64,000 nt of DNA, taken from contig OY776121.1 of NCBI GenBank assembly GCA_963675135.1, forward strand, positions 61,525,265-61,589,264, given 5' to 3'. Under the pieces are notes generated by a model. That model was not told where the DNA came from. It did no database searches and saw only the letters and a list, made by a program, of their open reading frames with translations. This stretch comes from Galeopsis tetrahit. Lineage: Eukaryota; Streptophyta; Magnoliopsida; Lamiales; Lamiaceae. Positions 10,327-21,046 of this stretch are shown here, one piece after another. Both the position numbers and the translations under genes were made by a program. The first letter of the stretch is position 1, and each line of letters starts with the position of its first letter.

Positions 10327-11033
10327 TGTTACGGAATTGTATTCACAAAGCAACTCCTTACAAATGATAAATCAAGACAACTAGAAACGCAATGAATTGA
10401 AACGTATAAAGAACTCAAAGAAAAACACGGGATTTACGTGGTTCGATCAAATGATCTACGTCCACGGAGGATAGAAGACTCTCTTCACTAATCACAATAT
10501 GAAAGTTACAGATTACAAGTTTCACTAAGCTTGATCTCTCAAAACTCTCAAATTCAGTAACCCACAACCTATGCACTAGATGGTGTATTTATAGATGTAC
10601 AATGCATTGGATAACCGCCACTAACCAACTAACTAACTAACAGAAAAACCAGAATTAACTAACTCTGAAAATCTAGACTTCAGCGGAGTTGTCTCAGCAG
10701 ACTTGTCTAAGCAGACTTGTCTCAGCAGACTTGGCTAAGCAGACTTGTCTCAGCAGACTTGTCTTCAGCAGACTTGGCCCCCAACTCTCCTGAACTGACT
10801 TCAGATAACTTGTCTAGCAGAGTTGTTCAAACTCATAAGCAGAGTTGTCCAAACTCATCAGCAGAGTTGTCCAAGCTCAATAATTTCAGATTAGTTGACT
10901 CCTAACAAGACCACTAAACCTTATCAGTTGAATTACTCCTTAACTCAACTTTGCTGAACTCCAAGATCAGAATAATAGCAACTCTTCTGATAGATAGAAT
11001 TAGATGACATCCAATATTGCATTAATCATAACA
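10327..11033 (-). repeat. 5' LTR of the copia element (707 bp)
   Basis: Same sequence as 5474-6166 apart from an extra CAGACTTGTCTCAG unit near 10745 and a T for C near 10827. Confidence 0.95.
10586..10593 (-). promoter_or_regulatory. TATA box of the copia 5' LTR
   Basis: TATAAATA on the minus strand within the upstream LTR, a plausible promoter for the element's transcript. Confidence 0.55.
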
Positions 11034-11470
11034 GATATCATACCTCGTCACTTTTTGACGCAACAAAAATAATTAATTTTAATAAAAACGAGTATAGAGT
11101 TGAACATCTAAAAAAACAAAGCAAGCTTGGGATGGGACTTGGGAGAGTATTAAAATTTGTAGACGTTAGTTGGGGATAAAGGGCAAATAAATCCCTCGTT
11201 TTTTTTTTTTTTTTTGTTAAAATTGAAAGGCACGGATAATAAATAAATTTGACTGTCTAAAATCTAAATACCCTCATCTTAGAAAAATATTGCAAAAGAA
11301 TTTCATCCAGAATTCAAATGTCTGGTTTCAGCCTGGGTCGGTTCGGATTAGCCCTGTTTTTATTTTTAATTAAAAAATTGTAACCGGAAATTTTTTCGCA
11401 AATCGGTCGCAAAATTTTACGACCAGCGTTTGTTGCGACAAGCCAAAATTCGTGGCAATATATATCCCAT

Positions 11471-11597
11471 TATATACTAATAGGGAGTTTAAATTAATGG
11501 TGTGTTATTTTGTGGTTAATTTAACTTATGTGTCATTTTATGGTTGATTTGATTTATTTGTCATAATTTAATATAATGAAGTTGTTAATTTTAAAAA
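11471..11597. repeat. Direct repeat, copy 1
   Basis: Starts TATATACTAATAGGGAG and is repeated with a ~30-bp deletion at 12004-12099. Lies in AT-rich DNA. The phrase common to both copies (TTTTGTGGTTAATTTAACTT) suggests an old dispersed element whose type I cannot name. Confidence 0.55.
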
Positions 11598-12003
11598 GTA
11601 GGATGTGTAATTATGTTATTGGTTGAGTAAGATATGATTCATAAACTCTTTCCAAATATTATATCCTTATTAACTATTTCTTATTATTTTAATATTGACT
11701 AATTAAATTAATTTTTATTTTATTTATTTAACTTTATTGTAGTATTCATTTTATTCTTTAGTTTAATTTATAATTAGTTATTAAATTGTATTTTATAATT
11801 ACTTTTATCTTATATCTCAAGTAATTTTTTCTGCAATTATTTTAAATTTATTATAAGTTTAATGTATTTTAAAAATAGAGCTCGAAAATATATATGTAAA
11901 ACTTATTATATAATTTTATACATATAAATAATTATATTATTTTACAAGATTAATAAATTTGTTATATATACATAATACACTACTTCAATAATATAGAATC
12001 CCC

Positions 12004-12099
12004 TTATATACTAATAGGGAGTTAAAATTGATGATGTGTCATTTTGTGGTTAATTTGACTTATGTGTCATAATTTAATGAAGTTTTTAATTTTAAAAAG
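12004..12099. repeat. Direct repeat, copy 2
   Basis: Second copy of the 11471 repeat, abruptly ended by the fold-back MITE at 12100. The region 11598-12003 between the copies is AT-rich with nothing recognisable. Confidence 0.5.
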
Positions 12100-12445
12100 A
12101 GTTAATTGCAAATTAAATCACGACCTTTCGCTCATTTGCAATCTAATCTAAATCTTAAAATAATTGCAAATAAATCATAAACTTTAAATATTATTGCAAA
12201 TTAGACTTCTTAGAAGTTTACGTTGTCTTTAAATCATACCTTTTGATATTTAGTTACAATATTTTTTATTAAGGTGTTGTTATGTCATTAAGAAGTCTAA
12301 ATTATGTTAGATTCGAATACAATTAAAATTGTCAAAACAACTAAATTGCAATAATATTTAAAGTTTGTGATTTATTTGTAATTATCTTATAGTTTAGATT
12401 AGATTGCAAATGAGAAAAAAGTTGTGATTTAATTAGCAATTAACT
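12100..12445. mobile_element. Fold-back MITE with ~100-bp inverted arms
   Basis: The left arm begins AGTTAATTGCAAATTAAATC; the right arm read in reverse begins AGTTAATTGCTAATTAAATC, and similarity continues for about 100 bases. No clear target duplication was found. Confidence 0.7.
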
Positions 12446-12811
12446 AAAATATTTATTTATTTAAGGTTTGGTTGATATTGAAGGTTGGTTGACTTACAAT
12501 TTATTAATAGTTATTTTAATATTACTTAAATTTTTTATTTTCGTAATTTATAATTTTTAAAAAAAATTATTTTTATATTTATTAAATGTTAAAAATTCAA
12601 ACGTCTCAATTTGTCTGATTCTCAGAAATTTCATTTAGAATTTACTACATAAAATTATTTAATTATTTGAAGTAATACCCAGTGCTAATCTAGTATATAT
12701 ATATATTTATAACTTTGTTAAGGTTTTCATAATAAACTCTAGCTATATATGTTTCGAGAATTAATATTACTATAAAATGAAATTGAAAATGATCAATTCC
12801 TTGATTCATCA

Positions 12812-14465
12812 CTATACTGTTGAACTATACATCTCAAAACTACGAGTCTTGGAAACAACCGAACTAGGATAAGCATCAACATCATACATGGAATTAACCT
12901 TAGAATTCACAAACCCTAATTCACACAATGCCTCTCCATGCACCTCATTATCTCCCCCTTTCAATTCTTCATCACTTAACCTAAGTGGGACCAACTTCTT
13001 GATCACCAAACAAATGATGCTTGTACACACAATATTCAGGCACACTATGAACACAATTCCGATTATTTGAACCCCCAGTTGTCGTAGCCCGGCCCAACCT
13101 CGTCCCTCGTGGAGGGCGTAAGCGAGCCCGATGAACTTGTCCCAGTCGGGCACCATGTAGAAGAGGCGGCAGAGCTTTGGGACTGCAAATATACCGGTGA
13201 GGATGCCACCTAGGGTACCCGCGACAGCGTGGGTGTGGAAGACCGAAAAAGTGTCGTCGACGTGACGGAGAAAGGTGATCTTGTTGAGTGTGTACCATGG
13301 TATGCTTCCTGAGATTAAGCCCATTATAATGGCTGCCCAACCTTGCACTACTCCTGCATAGTAATATCTATGATCAAATCCGAATATCTCAATTGACGAG
13401 CCCAATTATTTAAGATTAAAATATAGGAAGTGTAGGTACCTGCAGCCGGAGTGATACAAACAAGGCCAGTTATTAAACCATTGACAACTCCAACTGCTGT
13501 AGGCTTCCCATACACACACATGTCCAATGCTAGCCACGTCAGCAGGCTGGTCGCCGCGCACACGTGTGTGTTGATCACCGCCAGCGACGCCACTGTATTG
13601 GCGGCGTAAGGTGCTCCGCCGTTGAATCCGCTCCACCCCACCCACAAAATCCCTGCACCGGCCAACATCATCACTACGTTGTTCGGTTTAAATCTTTTTA
13701 TGTCGTCGTCACTCCTCGGTCCTACCTATAATTAAATATCAAAATTAAGTTGATCAATTCGTTTATTTTACTTTTCGTGTTCCACTACATGACACATGTC
13801 AATATATCAACACGATGATACGATGATACGAGGGATATTATATCTTATTAAAGTGGAATAAATGAGTAAAGTTGTACCCAATAAGCAGCAGTGAAACCAG
13901 CAACACCAGAAGAGAGATGAATAACATAGCCTCCTGCAAAATCAATCACTCCCATTTTCGCTAACCACCCATTCGGACTCCACACACTAAACGCACCCAC
14001 CGTGTACGAAAACGTGTGCCACAGCGGCACAAACGCCATCCAGGCCGCAAAATTCATCCGCCCCAGCAATGCACCTCCTATCAAAATCGGCGTAATCGCT
14101 GCAAACCCAAACTGGAACCACACCATCGTCGCTGCAGGAAAGTTTCCGAGAATCGCCCGACCTAGAAGGAAACCGTCGTCCAGAGCCATGGCGGGTTTTC
14201 CCCAAAATTGGACCAATTTGTCACCGAAGGACATCTGATAACCCCAACCTACCCAGCAAATTAAAGTTGCTGCAAATGCGTAGATGGCCATGAGAGAAGA
14301 GTTAATGGCCCATTTTTTGCTGGCCATGCCGCCGTAAAGAATCACGAGCCCCGGAATGGATTGCAGCGCAACGAGAGTGGCAGCGGTGAGCTGCCAGGCA
14401 TTGTCACCTTTGTTCAACCAATCGGGGCTCGATTCGTCCGGTCGGAGATTCGGAGGTAGCTCCAT
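12812..14465 (-). CDS. AMT2/AMT3-type ammonium transporter, 471 aa
   Basis: Three exons: 14465-13878, 13725-13440 and 13353-12812, all with GT-AG introns (152 and 86 bp) and a continuous 1416-nt frame. The protein moves ammonium across a membrane, by family knowledge usually the plasma membrane. It begins MELPPNLRPDESSPDWLNKG and keeps family signatures: DNAWQLTAATLV near the N-terminus, GGYVIHLSSGVAGF with His183 and VFHTHAVAGTLGG with His333 (the twin pore histidines), plus GWSGFNGGAPYAAN. About 11 hydrophobic segments are expected and visible. PLRLSDEELKGGD and the length place it in the MEP-like AMT2/AMT3 clade rather than AMT1; closest in memory are AMT3;1-type proteins. The C-terminal tail after the last helix lacks the usual HGEEAYALWGD pattern (here HGEALCELGF). 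The start was chosen because it precedes the conserved N-terminus; an upstream in-frame Met would add 67 atypical residues. Confidence 0.95.
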
Positions 14466-14615
14466 TAATTTGTTAATTTCAATTCTCAATGGAGGTGAGA
14501 GAGAAATGGCATGGGGTTTTGAATATGTATAGAAAGTGTCTCTTGTGTTGGAATGAATTTGACGGCCGTCATTGGCCGGCTTACACCCACTGCTATTCTT
14601 CTTCTTACAACTCAA

Positions 14616-14628
14616 TAATAAAATATAG
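14616..14628 (-). promoter_or_regulatory. TATA-like box of the ammonium transporter gene
   Basis: Minus strand CTATATTTTA about 150 bases before the start codon, preceding a CT/GA-rich leader. Confidence 0.45.
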
Positions 14629-14693
14629 AGTCCTAAGGGGCTGCTTGCAAATAACTGTAAAATCATTTTTTAAATTCCATATATTTTAACTAG

Positions 14694-15070
14694 TGAAATT
14701 AAAATACACCTAGTTACACGAACGTTGCGTCACAAACAAGAGATCAATCCTAGTTAGCTTTCTCATAGACGTAAATATAAATGATCGATGAAGAAATATC
14801 CAAAACTAACTCGAAGTCAAAGCTAATCAAGTAAAAATATCTCATGCAACTACAATATACTAAATCATGACCAATTTTTGTTTTTCAACATTAAAGCAAC
14901 AATATGACAGAAGTTGGCAATTGGGGGAAAGGGGGGTGGATTGGAATGGGGTCTAGAGTTGGAAAAAAGGAATTTCACCAACTTCCTTTCTCTTGATCCA
15001 CAATAAAATACTGAATATGCTTTTGCGAAAAATAAAATTTCCATCATCTCTTGCCCCATTTGAGCGTAGA
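14694..15070. other. Intergenic / 3' UTR of the PITH gene
   Basis: Lies upstream of the AMT gene and downstream of the PITH gene, both on the minus strand. Contains a G-rich patch at 14925-14960. No separate gene seen. Confidence 0.5.
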
Positions 15071-17507
15071 TCAGTGATCTTCGATCTTCTTCAGACCTTT
15101 CATGTCCGTTGTTTCCACCCTGCACCATCCAAACAACGAAACAAATGTCAGGGGAGTCACACATTTAATCTAGGAACATGGAACGATTAATTTTACAACC
15201 AATGATGCAAAAATCTTCACGTAAATTTACTTTCCCACCGTTGTATAACTTGTATGCTTTTAGTTATAAAACACATGCTTATATAAGAGTAATGTAGAGT
15301 CGAGTCGCCTTGAGTAAGGCTCAATTAACCCTTTTTTACTCTAGCTCTAGATTGGTTCTCAAGCTCAAAAGCACAAGGCTCATAGTTTCTAATAATCAGG
15401 ATTAAGCAACATGAGTTGAATAAATTCAGCATTGATAATTTGATGGATAAACAAATTTCATCAAGTGCAAGAGAAATGCAACAAAGAACTTACGTTGTTC
15501 CATAGAGAGCAATTTTTTGAACTTTGGTAATTTCAGAATCAGATTGATTATCCTCGATGAAAATTGTCAAGCTGATTCAGAGCAATAGGTGAGATAACTC
15601 CTCATATTGTAATACAACTTTTTTTACGAGCACAGTGACATAAAGAGAGCAAACGCACCTGCGAACATTTTGAAACTTGACATACTTCACAATTACAGGT
15701 TTTCCCTGCAAAAAGTTTTAGAATTTCCAACATCAAACTTAAGTTACAAGATTTACAACAACAAGCAACAAGATAAGGATTATCTCAAGCGAACACGATG
15801 GCAACCCAGACCAGAAGCAGCACCGAAGTGTACCTTAAGGTTTTCCTCTGATAAAACAGCAGTGTCACTTGGGGGGAAATCATTGACATTACTGTTGAAT
15901 TGTTACAATCAGAAAGAGTTATAAAATTGATATAAAAAAAATAGTCAACATAAAATAGTATATCCAGGTATTACCTGAATCCCATGTGCTCCCTGTTGGC
16001 AAAAAGCTTCACAGTTCTTGGGCCTGGAAATTTGAAAAATCACAAGATTGAATGAAAATAGATGATTCAGTTTATCATAAATCTGAAGTTAAGTTTTTAC
16101 AAATGCAAGCACCACATGATAAGGATCCAACGTTATCATGAATCAATTATTTTTTGGGGCTGGGGGTTTAAAATTTGTCATCCTTGGTATATTATTGGTG
16201 TCAAAGGTGTAGGGCAATTAACCATCAGAGCGACATGAATACATCCCAATTTAGTTGTTCACAAGCATTTCAAATAAAAAATTATAGCATAATTAGAAGC
16301 TTAGCTATACAAGCCACTAAACATAAAACTAGCACACATGGATGAGAGCTGTAATGCTGTATAAAATGAGATTTTACAAGACAGAAATAAGTTAGTTACC
16401 TTCCTCCTCTGGCCCGGTAATAACAACGGAATGCAGTTTAATAACTTGATTAAAAGGAATATAAATCAACAGCTGCTCATCTGCATCACTTTCCAAATTC
16501 AAACCCTCATCTTCCCTGTAACCCTGTTTTCAAAACAAGATAAATCAATTACAAGCCAGAGTACACCCTATATAATACCAAGCCAACAGCACCATATTCT
16601 ATTTCTACCCCCGTTGTACCAAAACCATAAACACACAAATTCGAAGCATAGATAGCTCGATGGATCTCCAAGGATAACAAAGTTTAAGGATTATACTTAA
16701 CCCCCAAACTTCGCATGTGAGTACCTCATAGCCAATCAAAGTGCAATTCCTAGTTTCTTACAAGCTATCTTAAGATCCTCATCCCCTCATACCTTTAATC
16801 ATAACACAAAGAAACTATAAATTGCACCTGCACACAAAGAAATTTCTAGTACTAGCATCCATATCCAATCAATTTTTACTCTACTAGATATTCTTGAAAT
16901 TGTTGGGCAACAAGTCTTTCATTTACCGAGGTTATACAAGGTAATTTACAAACTCCACGAGAGATTTTCAAATAAATCCATCAACAGCATTCAATCGTGC
17001 ACCTTTTTTTTTTTTTTGAACTGTGCAATCCACGAGGGTTGAATAATATAGTATCTACGCGTCCAACCCCAGAACAAAGGCGGAACACTTTTGTTATACT
17101 CAGATAGTTAACAGACCTTAGTTGAAAATAATTCCATACCCAGCTAAAAGCGCAGCACCTTAATAGCTCTCATTTATAGTTTCTATTACTATTAACATGT
17201 GCTTAGGTCAATAAAAGCCAGAACCTTGCTTGAAAGGGCGGAAAAAAGTGTAACAAACAGACCCTAAATTCAAACAGGGAATCTGATAACGATTTACCTG
17301 CTTGACAGCATTCGCAAGAGAGTGACTACTGCTTTGATTTAAACATTCCACACTTTGCCAATCGATAAAGTCAAGTAAATCAACCTGATTAATTAAGAAA
17401 ATAATTGATCAGATAATAAACAGAAAAACAATCAACAAAACGGAGAACGAAATCGACTGTAAAATTACTTGGTTTTTAGGTACAGAAGAGGCTGATTCGG
17501 CGGACAT
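15071..17507 (-). CDS. PITH domain-containing protein, 176 aa (At3g04780-type)
   Basis: Eight exons: 17507-17469, 17384-17298, 16523-16400, 16023-15975, 15891-15834, 15705-15659, 15571-15494 and 15119-15071. All junctions are GT-AG and the summed 531 nt stay in frame. The protein starts MSAESASSVPKNQVDLLDFI and ends KGLKKIEDH. It is almost entirely one PITH domain (about residues 14-165), with the conserved ECLNQSSSHSL, EQLLIYIPFNQVIKLHS, VKYVKFQNVRSL and VQKIALYGTT segments. PITH domains are the C-terminal half of thioredoxin-like TXNL1, which binds the proteasome lid. The plant protein has PITH alone, so its partner is not known from sequence. The 176-residue length equals the Arabidopsis protein as I remember it. 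Introns are larger than in neighbours, but no coding defect is seen. Confidence 0.96.
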
Positions 17508-17612
17508 GGCTATGGATGCTCAAATTTTGTGAAGAAATGAGGGTAGATATGAGAAAGAGAAAGAGAATGAAGAGAAAAAGAGATTCCCCCTCTAATCGAT
17601 TAATTTGTAGAC

Positions 17613-17620
17613 TTTATAAA
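17613..17620 (-). promoter_or_regulatory. TATA box of the PITH gene
   Basis: TTTATAAA, about 110 bases before the start codon on the minus strand, with a CT-rich leader (minus strand) between them. Confidence 0.5.
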
Positions 17621-17701
17621 ACATGGCTGCGGCTAAGGATATTTGTCCCCACGTTTCTTGTAAAAACACCCACCCGTTTTTATACAAAACTTTGCTCTTA
17701 A

Positions 17702-18551
17702 CTCAAAATGTCTAGAATACCCTTATTATTAAGTACTTCATCTGTTTTATAAAATTATCTTAATTCTTGAACTCAAATTTTAACTCAATTAAAAATATTA
17801 TTAATTTTATCTTATTTTTAACTCAAAAGGAACAAAATAAATTTAAAATTGGGTTTGATTTGATGGAAAGTTTGCCACCAAAAAGTCATTTGTGGCTATT
17901 TACCACTTATTTTAAGTATGCATTGGAGGACATTTGGTAAGCAGTTTGAGTATTTGCCTCCTGATTGGAGATGCTCTTACAAGTGCAAACTTTAAACTCT
18001 ACTGTTCATAGTCGAAGCTAATTGGGGCTAACAACCAACAAAAATGATGAGATATGGTGAAAAAACTATGTGATTAATTAGGATGATTATGTAAATAAAG
18101 TTTAAATTAGGGGGAAAATAGAAGATCCCGACTAGACCTAAATTCTAAACTATCTCAAAGCTTAACTAAATGAAAGTGTCCATGGATTCCATCTGCCATG
18201 ATTTCTGAAAATAAGATTGGTTTTCAACTCTTTTGAATGTCGGATGAATTTGCAATTGAGAATTTGAGATACATAAACATTTTTTTAGAGCTTTGCAAAG
18301 GAAAATGAAGGTGGGTGTGTTTAGTATTCAATTTTTTTATGTGTAAGGGTAGAATTGATAGTTTATGCTGGGTGTGGATATTATGTTTTCTAAATTTAGA
18401 GGTGAGTGCATTTAGTGGTGGGTGCCTTTATAAAAGATATGAGTGCAATTAGTGGTTGGTGCATTTATAAAAGATATGAGTGCAAATATCCTTTGTCACA
18501 AAACATATCCCACGAGCACGTGCAAGGCATATGCGCACGTGAATCCTAATA
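17702..18551. other. Intergenic, with a short tandem repeat
   Basis: AT-rich. At 18403-18490 a ~38-bp unit (GAGTGCATTTAGTGGTGGGT...) occurs twice plus a partial third copy. Otherwise nothing recognisable. Confidence 0.5.
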
Positions 18552-19495
18552 GGGTTTGACTATTTACACCTCCATTTTAGATGGATGTCCACCCCACAAA
18601 AATTTAACTAGGGTAGATGCACCATCTTCCTAATTATCATAAATATCATTTTCTTCTTTTTCTCTATAAGATACTACACATTTACTAACCACATTCTCCC
18701 TAAACTCTAATTAATAATCCTCACCTTTTTTCCATTTCCCACCCTCCAAACGTTCGCACACCACCCTCATCGGCAGCCGCCTCGCCGCTGCGACCACCTT
18801 ACTCTCCGTCTCTTCACCGGTGCGGCCCCCTCCCTCGGCCGACGACGCTGCTCCCCATCCCCTATCCCCCTGTAAAAGAAAAAAGAAACCCCCCGCCAGC
18901 GGCCCCAACCACTGCCCCCCGCTGTCGCGGCCCCAGCCGCTGCTCCCCATCCCCTCTCTGTAAAAATAACCCCACCCCGCCCCCTGCCAGCGGCCTAAGA
19001 CGGCGATCCCAGGTTTGGATGTTTAGGTTTTTTGCTTTTTTTTCTTCTTTTTTTCTTCCTTTTTTTTGTTCTTCATTTGCCTGTTTTTTTTTTTTTTTTT
19101 TTACCATTTTAGTTCGACCAAATACACCCTCATCGACAACAATTTATTCACGAGAGTGTATTTGGTCGACCTAATTATTGTCGATGGGAGTGTATATGGT
19201 CGACATTAATTGGTCGAAATTTATATAAAAAAATTATAATTTTTTTAAGTATTTTTTTGAAATTTTTGATTTTTTTTGTACAGTGATCACCAGAAATGGT
19301 GGTTGCGGCGGTTGAAAAGGATGGTTTAGAGGAAAGGTGAAAAGAACGACAATAGAAGGGTGCGTCCAATACATGGATGCATCCAGTATGATACATTTTA
19401 TTGAAGTGTATTTTTTTGTTTTTACATTATTATTATATTAATAAATTGATGGGGGTGTGCTTCCATTCGAAATGGAGGTGTAAATAGTCAAACCC
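18552..19495. mobile_element. Non-autonomous Mutator-like element with GC-rich core
   Basis: Starts GGGTTTGACTATTTACACCT; the right end read in reverse starts with the same 20 bases. Flanked by a perfect 9-bp duplication ATCCTAATA (18543-18551, 19496-19504), the hallmark of Mutator-like transposition. The core (18735-19010) is strongly GC-rich and looks like gene exon sequence, but I recognise no protein. GTCGA/TCGAC motifs at 19117-19210 resemble those in the element at 2085. No transposase. Confidence 0.88.
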
Positions 19496-19725
19496 ATCCT
19501 AATAACGCTTAAATAGCCCATGTCCGTTTACAAAGCCCAAAAACGTTGACCCAGCCCAACTATATCAAGAGTAAAGAAGAAATCCCCATGCACCCGTTTC
19601 ACATGTCCGAGTGTATTCAGTAGCTCCCTATTCAGTGCAATATGCATGATTCCTTATTAACTTCTTTATTTAAAAATTTAGACATCACCGTGATTTTGAT
19701 TGGGGATAAACTCATTAATTAAATA

Positions 19726-20150
19726 ATCCCTCCATCCAACCCAACGAATTGTCTAGTGGTGTAGGTGAACGTGTTTCTCTCAAAGTTTCAGATTCGAAAC
19801 TCGTAGTGTAAATAATTTTTATGGGATCATGTTTATACAAAGTGTAAAATTCTGACTTTAAACGGAGCTTCATAAGTGGATGGTGAAATTGATCTCCTCG
19901 GATTAGCTGGTCTTTGGACCGGATATCGTAACATAAAAATATAATCCCTCCATCCACGAAAATGTAGTTCCATTGAAGATATAAAATAGATAAAGTAAAA
20001 CTATTACTCCGTATATGATATTGTGGAGTCCATTGTAAATAAAGTGATTGTTTGTGAATAAAATTAATGACAATTTGAATAATTTGATGATAATTAAAGG
20101 GCAATGATTTTCATAAAGTGTAAGAGTCTACATTTCATGGACACATAGAG
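19726..20150. mobile_element. Stowaway-like MITE interrupted by a SINE
   Basis: The MITE's left end (ATCCCTCCATCCA) occurs twice, at 19726 and 19944, because a SINE inserted in it. The right end reads GGACACATAGAG before TA. The interior (ATGTAGTTCCATTGA) matches the other MITEs of this family. Confidence 0.75.
19739..19941 (+). mobile_element. SINE with tRNA-like promoter (203 bp)
   Basis: Flanked by a perfect 15-bp duplication TAATCCCTCCATCCA (19724-19738, 19942-19956). Near the 5' end lie a box A-like TTGTCTAGTGG (19749) and a box B-like GATTCGAAACTC (19791). The tail is ATAAAAATA. The body matches a truncated copy at 63455-63603. These are the standard marks of a tRNA-derived SINE moved by LINE machinery. 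Confidence 0.85.
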
Positions 20151-20648
20151 TAATACATATGTGATCCTCTTATATAAATTTTCGTCTTGAGGTTAAAGAA
20201 TCTTCAGTCCTATACTCCTATCGTTGTTGATCAGCACCAAAACACTCAAATTTCTATTTGAGTTCGTACAAACTTTAAATTTTATTATACAACTTGAATA
20301 ATTTAATGATAATTAAACGTTTACTGTTTTTCTCTCTGATAATTAAAATTTGCACACTAAATTATTAGGGTATTTCTTGTACCAAGTATTAATACAACTT
20401 CTTTTACCGATAAAAAAATTAGAAAAATACCCTTTTAAATTATACGGATGCGCCCAAAAGAATACACACAACAATAAATAATCCATAACATGAAATTAGC
20501 AATCCCGAGCTGGATTAAGGCTGCACGCGCTGCACAGTCTCACTTAAAAATTTTTGATAACCGTAAAAATACATTGGACAGATCTCCGAAAATTCCGCTC
20601 AAATTAGAATCGAAAACCTTAAAGAAAGGATAAAGAGCAATCTATATA
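20151..20648. other. Intergenic, nothing identified
   Basis: AT-rich sequence between two MITEs. No open frame of note. Confidence 0.45.
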
Positions 20649-20851
20649 CTCCCTCCGTCCAAGTTTTTCAATTCTTCTTTTGGGTGTTTAGATTAAGGAA
20701 TATCATAAAATAAAATAATAGATGTAGTACAATTAATGTGATGGTGAGAGAAAAAATAATAAATTAGTATGAGATGAAGTATAATAAAATAATAGATAAA
20801 ATATAATCGATGAAAAATTGGAATGGGAAACTTATAGTAGAATGGAGGGAG
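20649..20851. mobile_element. Stowaway-like MITE
   Basis: CTCCCTCCGTCC at the left and GGATGGAGGGAG-type (GAATGGAGGGAG) at the right, TA on each side. It ends about 120 bases before the TATA box of the reductase-like gene. Confidence 0.75.
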
Positions 20852-20971
20852 TATATATTTTCACATTTTGAGTAACAAAAGTAAAGCATGAAATATAGAT
20901 AAGAAGGTGATTTTATTGGTCTACCACGCGGCACCATAGCAATCGTTGTTGTGGGCGGTCGCCGCATAAAA

Positions 20972-20979
20972 TATAAATA
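20972..20979 (+). promoter_or_regulatory. TATA box of the reductase-like gene
   Basis: TATAAATA, 75 bases before the start codon. Confidence 0.6.
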
Positions 20980-21046
20980 CAGTACACCGTGAACCTGGTG
21001 GTTGTAGCATCAACTCACAGGTGGCAATTTCAATTTCATTGCGAAA

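Larger units (their letters stand above)
5474..11033 (-). mobile_element. Complete Ty1/copia LTR retrotransposon (5.56 kb)
   Basis: Two near-identical LTRs (5474-6166 and 10327-11033) bounded by TGTTA...TAACA and flanked by the 5-bp duplication GATAT (5469-5473, 11034-11038). Order on the minus strand: 5' LTR, primer-binding site, gag-pol frame, polypurine tract, 3' LTR. The domain order (protease, integrase, reverse transcriptase, RNase H) is that of Ty1/copia. The LTRs differ by one 14-bp unit and one noticed substitution, so the insertion is recent. All parts expected for activity are present; whether it is expressed is unknown. Confidence 0.97.
4634..11065. mobile_element. Solo LTR of an older LTR retrotransposon, split by a copia insertion
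   Basis: Begins TGATGC at 4634 and ends GCAACA at 11065; both ends are flanked by the 5-bp repeat AAAAT (4629-4633 and 11066-11070). Without the copia insertion and its duplicated GATAT the LTR is about 867 bp (4634-5473 plus 11039-11065). The segment 5040-5470 contains purine-rich and CTCC/CGTCGGAG motifs of the kind common in Ty3/gypsy LTRs. No internal domain remains, so this is a solo LTR; the gypsy assignment rests on general resemblance. Confidence 0.7.

Noticed and set aside
11471..12099. Helitron termini at the direct repeats
   Set aside because: No TC start, CTRR end or terminal hairpin could be placed with confidence.
13848..14666. Upstream Met (14666) as the AMT start
   Set aside because: It would add 67 residues not seen in the family and would read through the TATA-like box and leader.
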